From Hymenolepis diminuta (lineage: Eukaryota; Platyhelminthes; Cestoda; Cyclophyllidea; Hymenolepididae): a stretch of DNA of 64,000 bases. Each line of letters begins with the position of its first letter. Positions within the stretch are counted from its first letter, which is position 1. Both the position numbers and the translations under genes were made by a program. The DNA lies in NCBI GenBank assembly GCA_900708905.1, contig CAADRB010000004.1, positions 2,669,685 to 2,733,684 on the forward strand, given 5' to 3'. The notes beneath the pieces are model-generated. The model was given only the letters and a program-made list of their open reading frames with translations, had not been told where the DNA came from and did not search any database. Shown here in pieces: positions 13,507 through 28,700 of the stretch.

Positions 13507-13512
13507 TTTATT
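13507..13512 (-). terminator. Probable polyadenylation signal of PKNOX
   Basis: AATAAA on the minus strand, about 200 bases after the PKNOX stop codon; a plausible distance for a short 3' UTR. Confidence 0.5.
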
Positions 13513-13710
13513 TACAACTCACAAAAAAAACAAGTTTTCCACGTACATAATCTGTACACCCATACATGAGCGCGAGAGAACTCATCAACATGTTAGTTTT
13601 GTTTAATTGGATGTGAAAACAAGGTCATGTAATAAAGTGGAGTTGGGGAGTGCAGAAAAGATGATGAAGATGATGAAATTCGGTAGGGGAATGTGCGAGG
13701 TTTTCGCTGA

Positions 13711-16700
13711 TCATAAAACAGATCTTTCCGCTTCCACAGGAAATGAGGAAGTTGGATAAGAACTAGAGTTAACTTGAGGCCAATTAGATTCGGCTTGAAC
13801 ATCTAACCTAACATCTGTTGAAATGCCTCCACTCAGCGTGGCTGAAGAGACAGTCTGATTCGAGCTGGTATTGTAACTCCATGAATGTGGCTGTCCACTG
13901 AAATAGATCCCATCTTCTGGGCGAGGATATTGAATAGCTGAACCAACAGATGGGACTCCATATTCAGCATGTTGTGCAGCGTTTCTGTCCTCCAGAAAGT
14001 GTGACCAGTTGTTGTAGTTTTGTGCAGCTGAGGGCAGGGAATGCGAAGGTTTGACATCAACTCCATTTGGATGTTGATGCTGCTGCAGGACTGCCTGTTG
14101 AAGGAATGATTGATAGGTACTCGCTGAGTTCAAAGCTCTTGAATCGTAGGACAAATCGTGTTCTAAAAAGCAAATAACGTATTAACTTCACAAGCCCCTT
14201 TATCTGAATTTTATTAAAAATTAAATTTTATAATCTTATTTGGTACATGAGAACGAGATAAACATCAATCAAGAACTATTAACACTAAAATCTTAGTAAT
14301 TATTAAATGAGAAGTCAATACAGATTTAGCACGAGGTTCGAACTTATTGCAATAAAATTTCGCACACTAAGCGACTTAATGATTGACATCTCTAAGAAGC
14401 TATCGCAGTCAAATTTTAGAAAAAAGTTAGCGGTAATGTGTGTCTTTCAACACGGTAACTTCAATTATGAATAAATAACGAATAGGAAGTGGAACCACAA
14501 AATATCGAACGTTTTTTTGAGTGTCTGGGTAAAAATTTTTTCATTCGATAATATATGTCTTGAATAATGTAACAGTGGAACACCTGCATAACCACTATCA
14601 GATTAAATCACTCTCATCGCTAACCTGATTTCTTAACAGCAAAACTTTTTAATAGACCTTCAAATTTATATCGCGCACCAGTTTCCTAATTGTTTGATGC
14701 GCAAAACAATTCCCACTTTGATTATTTAAATCTAATTTAGTCATAAAATAATTAAAGTAAACACAGAAACAGTGAAAATTTTGTAATGTTAGGTCAACAA
14801 AAAGGCATTATTCAGTGACATATTTAACTTTTGGAACTCCTAGTCTATTCCAACACTTTCCGGTCATGCATTCCGTAAATTACCGTAAAAATAATGGTAT
14901 TGTTATGGTTCTGAAATTATGAGAAAATTTATTATTTAAGGTTAACACGTTTTAGCCAAAAATAACAGCTTATGACAATCAGAAAAGGTTGAAAGTGGGG
15001 GAATGATTGAATGGCCTCTTAATTTTGTCTTAATTGCCAATCAGCACTGAGTGTCATTGATATAACTAGATAGATTTTGAAACCTGGGACCTTAAGTCAC
15101 AATGTATCGAAGTATGTCTACCAACATGAAATGAGGCAAACGGTTGAAGTAGGGCATTTTGATATTCTGCTCCCAACACTCCCCACTTCGTCCCTTATTT
15201 AAATTAATCTAATTTTCCACATGTTTATGTGTAAACTGATAAAAATTTGTACAACTGTTCTTTATTTCGTTGAGAGTAGTAATAACAGTATTCCGGTTAA
15301 CTGCTCAAAAAAAAATTTACTAGTTACTCATTCAATTTCTTAAACCGTAAGAAACTCGCAAAAAAATCACGACGCGTAAGCAGTGAATTGTTTGAATGAT
15401 CCATATTTTTGTCATTAAAATCAGCTTTTTAGACTTTGAGATCAAATTTAATAAGATTAATTACTTGAAATTTGTGCAGCACTACCATCTTGACCATACG
15501 GATAAGAACTGAATCGACCTAGCGCAAAATCGGCATAGACTCCTCCGTCGTGACGCATATCTTTGCATTCAATGGAGGAGAGTTTTCTAGATCGAGATTT
15601 CATAGATGAAGAGCTCGATTCCCCATCTCCAGCGCTTTCACTTGGACTTCCTTCATTTTGAATTCCACTTCGAACCGATTCGGGAAGAGTGCCTGAGGGG
15701 TTACTCTGTGATTTAGCCCACACCAAGGTCGTTTCTGTATTTCGGTTTGAACTAGCCGCTGAAATCACTCCTCCTGCGTTTGGTAACAATGCGGCTGCGG
15801 CTGCGAGACTAGCTGGCCAAAATCGATTGTTTGATGGTCTGCATTAAAATAAATAAAGAATATTTATTACATAATTAGAATAGAAAAAAGTACTTTTTTT
15901 AGGCGGATTTAAAGCTGTTGTTTAGCTACTAAACATGGGACAATTCACCTTAAATTAACCGTAATGTACTGTGCTAAGTTATACGTAGCGATACCAGTCT
16001 TATCTATGTGTTTTCGACTGTGAAAATGAAATAAACTGAAGTGGCCCGACCAACCACGGAATCCGAACAACCCTTCAATGTGCTCCAAATATAATGAACA
16101 TATTCCCATAAATGAATCTGGGGGTCAAATAATAAAGATTGTACATTAGGATATCACAAAGAAGAACTCTTCCTCTTTTGAAAATATGGATAGTTCAGTG
16201 CTTCCTAATTCAAACGAAGTGGGTCTTGTGACCTCCGGATTTCATTACTATCCTATTATTGGCCTCTTAGCCAGTTAAATACCTTGTTTGACTCGTATGA
16301 TACCTCCTTCATTAAGGTGCTTTTTTCATGATTAAAATTTGTTGTTTCTTTCTCTTACAAAGTCAATAATAATATGGAGTTGTAAAATGGGCCAAAAACA
16401 AATTTCCTGGTTAAGTACGTTAATCTTGACCAAGAACTCAATGACGGTTATTTCACTTTTTAAAAATGTTAAAGCTCAAAGCTTTTTCATTACTAATTGA
16501 AATGTATCCAATCGCTTATGCGAGTAACTCGGGATTAGATATTCTCAATTAACCATCCTGAAATCTATAACGGTTATTTCGATTTGAACGTCTCAAGTAA
16601 TAACAGTTGTCAGAATATGCCTTTCACAAATGAGTGAGAACAAACGGACTTTCATGCATTTAAATAGGGGAAGTCTACTTCTATGCTTATTATGTAGTTC

Positions 16701-19700
16701 ATAATCAAATGGAAGGAACCAAGTTAGAAAAACAAGAAATTTAATGTCCCATCTAATAGTAATAAATTTTTCATTTTAATATTTTTAACCATTTTATTTT
16801 AACTCGAATTAAGTTTAAATATATTGCGTTAAATGTTGAGCCATTAAACTCTGGCTTCTGACTGAAACATGATTTAATCTTAATTTATTAAAATTAATTT
16901 AGAAATTGAGCATTTTTAAATGCATGTAATAATACATGTTTTATTAAATTAATTTAATAGCAATCATTTTAACTATTTTAATAAACTACCTAGTGGTTGC
17001 AGCCTTTTTCTTTTTATTAACCAGAGGTTGGTCGCCATTTCTGCTTTTGTGCCCACCCCAACCGCAGACCCCTTCTCCCGAACCTGATCTACCAGAGGAA
17101 CTGTAGGGACCCGTGGTCTCCAACATGGGTTGTAGAATCCGACGTCGAGCGTTGATAAACCAGTTATTGACCTGTAGAAGGGTCAAGTTTGTCTGACTGG
17201 CTATCTGTCGCTTCTCGTCTTCCGTTGGATAGGGGTGCTAAAAAGGGAAATATGCTGGATTTAGACAGGTTGAGGTTATTACAGTAATTTCTCGCGCTTT
17301 AGCAAGATATTTTGTATTCAAAACTTGGTAAAACATAGAATCTGTACGGTCATTGAAAATTAGTTTAACATTACTTAATTATCGTGAGATTGAATTGGAT
17401 TGACACATTTACTTTTATATTTCAGATCATGTTTGGGTTTTTCTTCAAGGAGAATGGATGGAATTTTAGGTCACTCTCACTTTGTATGAACTTTTAATAC
17501 ATAACAGCTAAAGTAATGACTCAGTGGGTTTGTTGCCAAATCGTTCAAACAGTTCGAGTCGCATAAGAAAAAGGACAGTTAGACTTTCATCAATTGGGTT
17601 GTAATTTAATATTTAGGGGCATCTATTTACATGTGAAGAAAAGCGTGATCGATTCTGTTGTATTTAAATGAATGACTTCAATAACTTCTCGAAAATAAAT
17701 GGAAAGTCACAAAAGATGTTCTCCTAGTTAAAAATATATAATGAAAAGATGACAAGCTTCCCTTATCCCTTTATTGTACTCTGTGTCCTGATGCTTTTCC
17801 ATGATGCAAAATAAAATATATAACCTTCTCTGAATCCACTTGTCCGCTTTACATAATGTATGTTAACTTTATAAATAAACCAAGTTACTGTGTTGTCCTA
17901 TCTAAAAATAGTAAATAATACCGAAAATCAGCTCAAATATGCGCTTTCCAAGCCTAACTAGCATTTTTAGATGCGAATTATAACCCTAAAAATTGAGGCT
18001 GAATACATGTTTCGTCATTTCATCAGTTTGATCTCTGCGTGTATCTATCGATAACTTAAATATCAGCAATTTACTTCTGATACATCACTCATTCTCGTTC
18101 TTAGACGGCAGACGTATTATCGAATATCTCATCAACAAATTCCCATAATAAAATAATTTTCCTGTTGATCACGTAATGTAAGATGCCAGCGTGTCCAAAA
18201 ATGATACTAGATGACCGTTGGGACATTCTTTATCGCTTCGCTTCACTTCTTCTCCTCCTCCCTTTTCGGTATAACAATAATGGTTTCGCCCTATTCGAAA
18301 ACAAGCGAAACGCTGGTCCTATTTCAAAGACCGAAAATTGAGAAAACCATTGGCTAGCGGTGAAGGGGTTTTGTTTAACAAATTTACCAGACGAAACTAT
18401 CAGCGTGTGATTGTGATGATTGCAATTTAGAGAGATGGTTAGCTAGCGTGTGTGAGATTGTAATGGACAGGCTCACGGGGGCATAAGTAGAGATGACTGA
18501 CAGGGTCTAACGGATGTGGGACACAAGTATGCATGGTCACTCCGCCTGCCTGCGTACATTCTACTTCTCGGCCATGTGTGGACCATTCTCAAATTGTGAG
18601 CGCTCCGTTCAGGATGTCAATCATTGAAAATCATCAGCAGCAATATCATAACCATCTCGCTGGGCGTATGCGAACTAGTTTTGCTTTACTTCTCTCTCTA
18701 TCGTAATTCAAGCCTTTTTCCAGCCCTGAGTATTTAACTATTACTCACTTATGATCTATTTCAAATTAATAAGGGAATTCAAATATCTGAGATATTGGAT
18801 ATGTGATTTTTAGACCGAAATGAGATTAACTGAAGCAACGGCCACCGACAAAATCAAAGCTCGTTTGCAGAGATTTGAAAACACCTGTTTTGAGACCCTG
18901 TCGATGGTAGTAAACAAGAAGAGACCAGGTATGGTATGAGGGTTTCCAAAAGTGAGAGCAGCCATGAAACCGTGGTAAGATAATATACAATGACAGTCGA
19001 TAGACGATTAAGAAGATAACGATTTTTACGATAAAATGTTTAATACAATAACAAATATGTTGAATCATTAGGAGGATACCAGTGAAATAGTATAATAAAA
19101 ACTATTCATTGAGGAGTAGCTGTATCAGATCGGATTAAAGTACAACGGACAGCTGAAGCGATTAAAAGTTTAAATAGAATGATGAAAAGGAGATTGCTTG
19201 GAATTTCACCTGATAATCTCTAAATTATTCAAACCGACGAGAAGACTAGCTAATGTTCCCTGGTTCAAATTTCTTGTAAGATCCTGAATGACTTCAATTC
19301 CACGACGTTCAAGGAAATTTGGTCATGACTTTTCGTAAGATTTAGTTCTAATAGCAATGTAGCTAACAATAGTACATCAGCTTCAGTTTGAAACACCCCG
19401 TATTGTGTATTGAGGAAAAAGGTGTGATCCTACTCATATCTTTATTCAAATTTGATTTACATTTATGCTCGAGACTGAGAAACGCCAACCAAAATGCCTT
19501 AAAATGAGGTGTGATTAGGTATATACTACTAAATCTTATTAAATTCAAAAGTAGGTTATGATAGAAGCTGAGAACCCAGAACGTCTATCGTGGAAATTGC
19601 GTCGCCAAATCGCAAATACAGCTCTTAGAAAACCTTCACATTTCACTCTCATTTGTCGTCTAATTAAGGAAAAACGTTCACTACAAAATAATGAAGATGG

Positions 19701-22700
19701 AATGAATTGGAGTTAGCTTTAGTAAAGCGACCCAAATTTAACTTTAATTATATTATAGCTGAAATATCGAATAAACCACAAATTTCATCATTTTTTTCAT
19801 TTTTCTTTGCATTTAACTTAAAGTATTAATCATACACTGTAGGAAACGTGATTGTAAATTTCAACTAAGAAATATGACTCTGCTGAAATATATAATTTTA
19901 ATTAGTTTTATCATATTTTTCCTTTTATAAATAAATTTTGGAATAATATTCCAAAAGCGCAAAACTGATTTTTATGAAATTTGCCGTGGATTTTCAAAAG
20001 ATATTTAAAGTGTTTAAGCAGGAATCGCTCTAAAAATGAAAAGCTTTTTCTTATAAAGTGGAAAATGATTAATATTATTAATGTTTTAGACTGGATGTTT
20101 GATGGGCCCAATAGCGACTCGTCCTGGTTGGGTTTTCCTTAATTAAGAGGAGGGTTTCTCACCTGGGGATTACAAAATTCTATCCCTTTGCCCAAGCTAG
20201 AATTGTGAAGCTATCTCTTTGGGAATTATTAAGACCCTAAAAGCGAGCTATTGATATTACTGTTATTGATTATTAGGGAAAAAAGTTAGGATAGGTATTC
20301 TCTCATAATTAAATGAAAAGATCTATTTTTATTGCTATTTCCCATTGAGCAAAAATGAATCATTCAAAATTAGATTGATTAAATAAATTATGAGATTTCT
20401 CACTTATCAACCAAAATTGTCTTTCTTAATTTTGTCACTGGAAAACTTATAAATTCCCAAATACGTAACGAAATTGAAAAACGGAGCAGAAGGTGAACTC
20501 ACAAATCTAATATCTATCTCCATTTAGTTATTCTGCCGCACCTCTAACTTTTTCTTTTAAAATATCTAATTAGAATTGCTAAAAAAACTACCACCTTCAT
20601 GCGCGAAAACTGATAACAAAAATTACAATTTTCATCCGAACCTTGCTTAATTCAAATATGAGCTAATAAATTTCATTATTGGTATGCATTATATTACGTT
20701 GTTTACCTCAGATTAATATATTATATATTTCCTGCAACAACGGCACACATTGTGACCCATATTAGTGCCAACATTGAAGCAACCATGTCAAATTAAATAA
20801 AGTGCAATTAAGAAGTATATACTAATGCTAGAGGTTAATTTGAGAGAAAGTCTATTTGGCAACCTAGATTTCGATAACCCCATGAGGCGTCATTCTTGTT
20901 GATTCTCGTTCGACTTCATGGATGATGGTGATAATCAGATTGACCGGAGCTTCCAAAAACCAGAGTCAATTGCGACGGCGGGTAATAGTAGGGGAGGGGT
21001 ATTAAATTGGGGAGGAGGAGGGGTGGGGGAGACGATAAGTCACAAGACACAATTCCTGTTGACACCCGCAATCGCAAAATAATGACGCACTGTGTGTTTG
21101 TGCAGTTGCGAGTTGGTCGGAGTTTCAAAAACCATGAACAAAGTAAAATCATCAAGACTCCTTCATATAGCGCGAAAGTTGAAGGAAAAACATCTGCACG
21201 CAAGACAGTATTCTCATGCATAAACAAACAAGCCTACTATGACTCAGAAATAGCGGCTTCTCCCTTACTTAGACCCTTATTTAATTTCTAATGAGGTTAA
21301 TGTACAACCATTGTCGACAAGTAAAGGGAGTTCAATTTATTCCACATTAAACCGAATTAATGAAAGTGAAAAAAGAATGGGACTAACAGAACTAGGTCGA
21401 CTCTTTGGGACGATGTTGTACTCATGATGTCCACTCTGCTCTAGTAAGCGGACTACCCATTGAAGCGGAGTTAAAAAGAGGATAGTGTTGCGCGTTTGAT
21501 AGCCCCAGTGTATTGCGTAGTAAAATTGCGAATACAGAGAAATGAATGTGAGACTTTATTGGTCGATAGAGGCAACATGAGTAAGTGAATAATAACTCTT
21601 TCTTCAAAGTCAAATTCAGCATTAAGATGCGTTACTTCTCAAACATAAGCGAGTTATTATACTATGAATAAAATCCTGTACATATTATGTAAATGGGAGT
21701 CAAATTTTCAGATAGTATATTTATTCTTCCAGCATTTTTGAGTATGAACAAAAGTGACCATCATTTGATCTACGAAGCTGGCAGTAACTGAAGTTTTCCT
21801 AGAACTATTAGTAAACTCATGTTAACTCATGCTGCATTGGCTATTAGAAAGCAAAATTTCACAAACTTAAATTAGTTGACGGCTCCATAACTCTAGAGAC
21901 AGGAGTGGCGTCACCACCCAGTGTAATTTTAATCTAATGAAGTCGGGAGTACACTATCTTCCGCATTCCGACGAATTTGATTTCAAATGAATGCAGATTC
22001 TCACTCATAAAAATCGACATCTACTACAATTTTCATCCATTTTCCTTAAAGGCTATGCTCAAAACCGAGAGAAATGAGGTTATAAGATCGAAGAGGCTCT
22101 AACCGCAACAGGTATCTTTGACGTCTGAAAGTCTTCTGTTTATTTTAACTCTTCCTTAGTAAATATCGAAAGCTGTATACCCTCTTTACAATTCGTATGC
22201 TTGATATAATCTCTCATTCAAAGTGACTAAAAAGGATTTTCTATAATTAGTTCTTCATTTTTTTATTTTAAATAAATAGCAATACGCTTACTCATGCATA
22301 CCATGCACGATAAAATAATTAATAACCTAAATTTAGCTGTTTTAATCAACTTTATGATCTCTTAAGTTTGAAGTACACTTTTTATTCGAGCCGTTTAGTT
22401 CAAATGCAACGGAACTGTTGAAAGTTTGCCATTAGTACACCCATATGTAGAAAGCCATCAAAGTATTACATAATAGCATGATTGTGAGAATTGGAAATTT
22501 TTATGAGTTCCTAATGAGAAGTACTGACTGCTCACATAAGGGAAATTTTCCTTCTTTGTTTAAATAAAATCACTTTTATTCCTGTTCACTCTTTCTACTA
22601 ACTACTGATACATTTTTTAGTCTATTTTAGCGTGGAAACTTAGAGCAACTTACCACAAGATGTTGGAATAGCCACTGTTTCATAACTTGGGTTGCTCGTT

Positions 22701-25700
22701 TCGGGAGAACTCCCCTCTTTGTCCTTGAAGAATTAGGACCTCCGTCCATTCCATTGAGGGAGTTCGCGACTCGATTTGAGAAATAGGAAGCCCCGGGTGC
22801 TCCTGGTGATATAAAGCCTCCAGAGCCGTTCATTTTCAACTCGTTTATATAGCCAGGCTGATAGCCAGCAGCCTCTGAATTCTCTGAACACGCTGCGTCC
22901 CCAAATGTACCTCCTGGACCATATGCATCTCCCTCTCCGCTTCCTACTCCATTATCTGCACTACCATTATATGCCTACAACAAAAATATCGGACTTTATG
23001 TCTGTTTGAAATCATTGCACACCGTACGATGCATTTAAACGACGGAATAATGGTTTTCTTAAAAAAATTCTATTTTCAAAACACGAATCGACTATAATGG
23101 TTTGTCAATTCCAGGGAAAAATTTACCAACAATCCTCCCAAGCTGTATCTGGAATATTCTCCAGGCCCTGATGGAAATCGTGCTGAATAGCATCCAGTTC
23201 CAAATGGTGATGTTCCTTCTGATCCTGTTGGCGATGAAGGTTCCGAATCTATAATCAATGAATGAAAAATTCAATATCTTAATCAGTTTACCTTGAATGA
23301 GCTTTAATGAGTGTGCAGGGTTAAATGTATCACAATTAATCTCATCTACTTGCTCTTGGCTGCAAAATGATGCAAACAAATTGAGTGGCATGACCAACCA
23401 CGGAAATAAACCAAGCGGTCAATGAGCTCTGAGCTTAGAGGGCACTTGGTGTCGAGTGATGAAGGTTAAATGTTACGACATCACAATGCTAATTCTCCTC
23501 CTTTTAAAAATACACACAACTCTGTGCTACTGATTCCAAGTAAAACAAGACTAGAGTATCCTAACTTCATTATCCGCATGTTTATTGAGCCCCTCCGATC
23601 ATCCCCTGACTGGTATGTTTGTTATTCCCCCAATTCAGATGCTTTTGTGATAACATTTTATTATTATTATCTGAATACCCCAGTTAAAAATTAACGAAGA
23701 ATATTGAAATTGAACCATTTTAAAATATAAGATTTCATTGAAAAGCATCTTGTCTAGTTTTAGTAAAGATGTCACGATTTTCCTAGGCCATGATATGCCT
23801 ACCTAATTTGGTAACACTCAATCTTCTAACTGGAAGCCTGACATTTATAGAAACTGGGAAGAAATATGTATTTAAAAAATGAATTAAATAAATCACTCGG
23901 TGAGATCCAGCGGAAGTACCCAATGAAGCAAGTTCCAGAATCCTGGGGAATGTATTTCAAGAAAAGGAAATAGCAATTTGCTAACCTCAGTTACTTGCTA
24001 TGAATGTAACTACATTTCAATAAATTGAAAACAACAGAATTAAATCAAGAAGCTTTAAATATTGTGGACTTAATCAACTCATGAAACTGAAAGTCCGACT
24101 CTAAATTTTAATTTCAGAATATTACGCAGTAATCGTGTTTCATACGAAATTATGAATGACTCAATACTTCCAGAATTATAATAAAGTAAAACTTGTGATG
24201 CCCCGACTTCAGTACCCACTGTTTCTTGATCCCTCACCTTTCTCAGTCTTAGCACTATCGTGGGCACATTAAAAAAACAGCAACGAATTTAAATACATAC
24301 AAATGAAGAACTGTAATATATTTGAATGGATCACTACATAGAAAATGCTAATATTTTCTATTTTTTAAAATTTTCAAGTGGCTGTGTTTATCAGAGTCAT
24401 CTCTCTGTATCTCTGATGAAGTAAGACCGTATGATTTTACGAGTTGGCAATGGGTTATGCCCTTATCAACTACCTCTTTTTCATTAGCTGCAAAATGTAT
24501 TCTTTTGAAGTTCCATCCTCACCCTTACCCCTCTCTCTTCCTTTTCTGCCATGGAAACAGACTTTTGATATGTGTATATGAATGACGATTCGCTTTCATG
24601 AGTCCACAGTTTGACAATACCAGTGAAACGAAGGAAAGAGAAAAAATATACATGCGGACGTTGAGTAAAATTAGCTTGAAAAACTGCATACATTCATACA
24701 TTGAGCTGCTTCAAATAATTTTTTTCTGCCACTGCTTTTACATTGTACTTCATTGTCGCTACTCGTCCAAGCGTGTTAACTGGCTGGTTCTGAATAAGTG
24801 GCGTTTGTTTAAATACACAGGAATAGTGCACATCTCTCGATTAAAGAGAAGGAGGAAAAAGATAATGCATAAATACAGGCTATCAAGGACTGTCTATAAG
24901 AGAAAGCATTGTTTTAAGTGGAAATTTTTTGTATTAGCTGATAATATAAAACTTTGGATAGGTATTTGTTAGAATATGGTTTTTCTTAATAAGTATGTTA
25001 TGAAAAGTGAAGAAAGTACGCTCATCTACTCCGCGGTAGCCCACTTTTGAATACTTTCTATTAAATGGGTTTGAATTCAATCGGTTATATAGTATTTGAG
25101 ACTGAAATATGAAATGCCAACAAATTATAGACTCTAGAAATAAGAAAGTAATACACTCAATCCGAAACAAGGTCACTAGAGGACGTAGAAGAATGTAGAT
25201 TATGGGATTAAAACAGCAAAACTCTGCTTATATTAACCAAACGCTCTTCACCTTTTTGAAGGTGACAGTTGATGAACGCTTTCTTCGGATGTCTACCAAA
25301 TTAGAACTGGTTTATGGATTACAGAGTTTGGTTTATAAAAGCGACAGTCAACTCTCAAAACTAATTTTTAACCAGAATTAGTGTTTTAAAAGTATTCTTA
25401 AGATGTAAAGTACAAAGAGGCACCACAGGCATTTTTCTTTCCCCTTTCTTTGATAAATGGAACTTTGATCGTCATAACCTCCTCCTGTTCAAGTAGTTTT
25501 CAACAGAGAACTTAATGAATCAGTTTTCGATCAATTTGGTTTAACATATTTTAACGGATTACCAAACTTCTTCAAGTGACTTTCGTCAACTTAGAATTTA
25601 CTGAGGATGAAAGCATTCTGCCTGATCTAAAAAGGAATGACTAATCTACCAGGTGAAAATATATAGTTAAAAATTTGAAAATGCAAAAAAAACATCATTA

Positions 25701-28700
25701 ATTTTATTTTCCCTTAGAATTTACTTGCTTGTCTCCTCCGCTACCTAATGACTAAATTTAAATACAACCAAATCGAAATGGGACGGATTATCATTCAATG
25801 AAAACAATTGGTCAGCAACATTTGTATGTCGTGAATTGCGTTCTGGAATAATGGAATTACAAGGTACATTATATTCACTATGAGAAGTTGAACAATGCTT
25901 TGTCTCCCTCCCTTCCCCTCACGATATCATTCTTTGTTGGGCTATTTTTTTCCCATAATATGAAAAAAAGGTTGTAAATTTGTTAACACTATTGTGAATA
26001 ATAATGATTACATTCTTCTCTTGTAATTTAGCGTACTCAGAACTTTCAATTTTATAGCACACTTTTAGAGAACTATCATTCATAGGCGAAAAAGAGATTT
26101 TCATATAAGTATCCCTTGAATTGTGTTGGTCAGTTTAATTCGCAATGAAGATACTACTTTAGGAGAAAATACTTCAACACTTCGTTTAGCGAATGTGTCA
26201 CAGCACACAAAAGTGTTTGTGAGCGTAAACACACGTTAGACATCGAACAGAGTTAGAGGGAGTCACGAGTCTGAAATCGCAACACACAAACTTCAAGCTT
26301 TGATTGACAGGCTCAACATTTATGACGTCATTTTAAAGCGCACGTGAACCAGGGTGCTTTAGATGAATCATTTTAATTATAGAAAGAGAATTTTACGAAC
26401 TTTTGAATACGAAGAATTCTCTCCCCTCCCTCTACCAGATTTATTAATGAAACCAGTCTCAATCGTGAAGGATTTTCAAAGACTACACGCTATGCTACAG
26501 AGCCCCCCCTCCTCCCTAGACTCTGAGAGAACAATAAAAATTTTCGCTGCAAGAACTCAAAATATTAATGCATAATGATTGGAAGGATTGGGGAGGCGTG
26601 GTGTACCAGTAGATGAATTCTTGATTAAGTGACTGAGAGAGACGAGTAGAGATAAAAGGTAGCAACGCGAGGCTTTGTCAATCGCGTGCTTTAGCCCCTG
26701 CCTCTCATATTCACTCTGCCAGAGAGAGGCATATTGCGTGTCGTGTTTGATGGCAGACGTACCATCATGCAAGATTAGAATATTTAACTAACTAGAGGGG
26801 GGAATAGAAAACTATTTCCTCCTCCTACTTATCCCGCCACTCACCTTGAAATCGAAGTAAATCAGACTGGAATTTAGTCTTCAAACTTGTAATGTATCGT
26901 GAGCAAAAATCCTTCGAAAGTTCATTCACTTTGTGAAGCTCCTGAAGATGAATCCGCAGAACTTTAACAGCTAGAAATATCTATGCAAGAAAATCAATCG
27001 TTAAGTACTTTTCGAAGCTCTGGTATATCCCATCTAAACACAGTACTTCTTACTAATTCATTTAATTCCGGATCTGCCATAAAAACATTTAGAGGAACTT
27101 CCCGGTTGGCATCATCATTATGGGATTTTGATTTATCATCTGAAGAGCTAGTTTGAAGATGGCTCAGTCGAGATTGTTGAGGGGATTGGGACCTTTTAAT
27201 TGGTTGATTATTCACTAAGGATGAGGTCGTGCGATCGATAAATATACGCAGTTCTTCATTGAATAGATCCAGTGCTGGAGGTGAACAAGGCCGGACAGTT
27301 CCAGCTTCGCATTGTCGAAATAAGACAGCAAGAAGGGGATAGAGAGGATGCCTAAAATAATAAATTAACATATAATTATTTTAAGAAAAATAAATACTTT
27401 GGACAGGATTTCAGATGACAAGAAGGAGGAGGAGAATTGCTAAGAGTAAGGACTTTCGTGACTGGCAATTGATAAGGTACATGGAAAACCATGACAACTA
27501 ATGGGTTCTCCTACTGTTTGCTGTGCTCCTTGGTATTGAGCATAATGCATGTCTCAGGCTAGGGAATAGGGGCAAAACTTCCCCCGTCTTCCCTCTTCTA
27601 CTCCGCCCCATTTCTTTTGCTCCCTCCACCCTACTAACTGAGTTCTATCTACTAACGCCCATCACTGATAGCCTAGTCAGTCAAAATTGATAAATAATTA
27701 TCAACAGATTAAAATTTATTCGCTGGAAAATAAATACTCACTCTTTAATCATTCTCTTCTGGGCATCCAGGGATTGGTTGCTATTTTGGACGAATAAATT
27801 GTTCATTGCAGAAATTCTAGAAAGAAAACAGAGAATGAAATAAGTTGAGTGTATAGGCAAATGAATGCTTGCTATAATTTGATCTTGTGACCTCTTTCTA
27901 TAATGATTGCTCAATAACCTACAAAGTTTAGTGCAGAAAACATGCCACATCAGTACTTATATGCGGCTTATTATTCAAAATGTATAGGCTACTGATTTCC
28001 CCTACACCCATATTCAGTAATATCTACCCTGAATGATGAGATTTAACTTCCTCGATCAGAAAATGTTTAGGGAGAGGAACAAAATAAACCTTTAATTTCC
28101 ATCTGGTGTTAATTGGTAGTAACTTAGGTACAGTAGATGTTTACAATTTTAGCCTCCCTGCACGCAATCTCTAGGTCGATAACATCTCTAAAGTTGGCCT
28201 CCTGTGTGAGTAAGAAAGAAAAACAACACACGCCATCCACTCCACTGATTGACATCTCGTCCTGACGACTCGGAAGTCCTTCCGTCCGTCTGTACGTCAA
28301 TCATCCCCCAAGTGTCGCTTTAACTTCCCGCTGTCGACATTAGGTGTGCGCAAGAGCCAGAAAACAGTTTGTATAGAACCTTTTCATTAGACGGACAAAT
28401 TACTTTTCTAATTGCCCACAATCTGCGCAAAAAATTTCAACCATTAAATTTCTAAATAAATAAAATGCAAGCTTTTCTATCAGCATTACTAGATACTTTA
28501 TTGAATCAATGAGTACTGATTTCTACCAACTCGAGAAAAATTGATTATATACTTCTATTTCGCGCTTTTATAGACTCATGCGATTTCAATAAAATCGAAT
28601 ATTCTGGTTCTAAATTTCATTGGGAAACTCGAGTGAAAAAATCGAGATTCGCAGGGAACTTAAATTGGTCAGGTCTTTTACAATAAATAAGGGACTAAAA

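Noticed and set aside
21007..21291. 94-codon plus-strand frame in a PKNOX intron
   Set aside because: It starts within a G-rich tract and reads as low-information sequence; opposite frames are equally open.
24598..24972. 124-codon plus-strand frame in a PKNOX intron
   Set aside because: Composition is biased to Lys/Ile/Cys as expected of AT-rich noise, and there is no motif or splice support.
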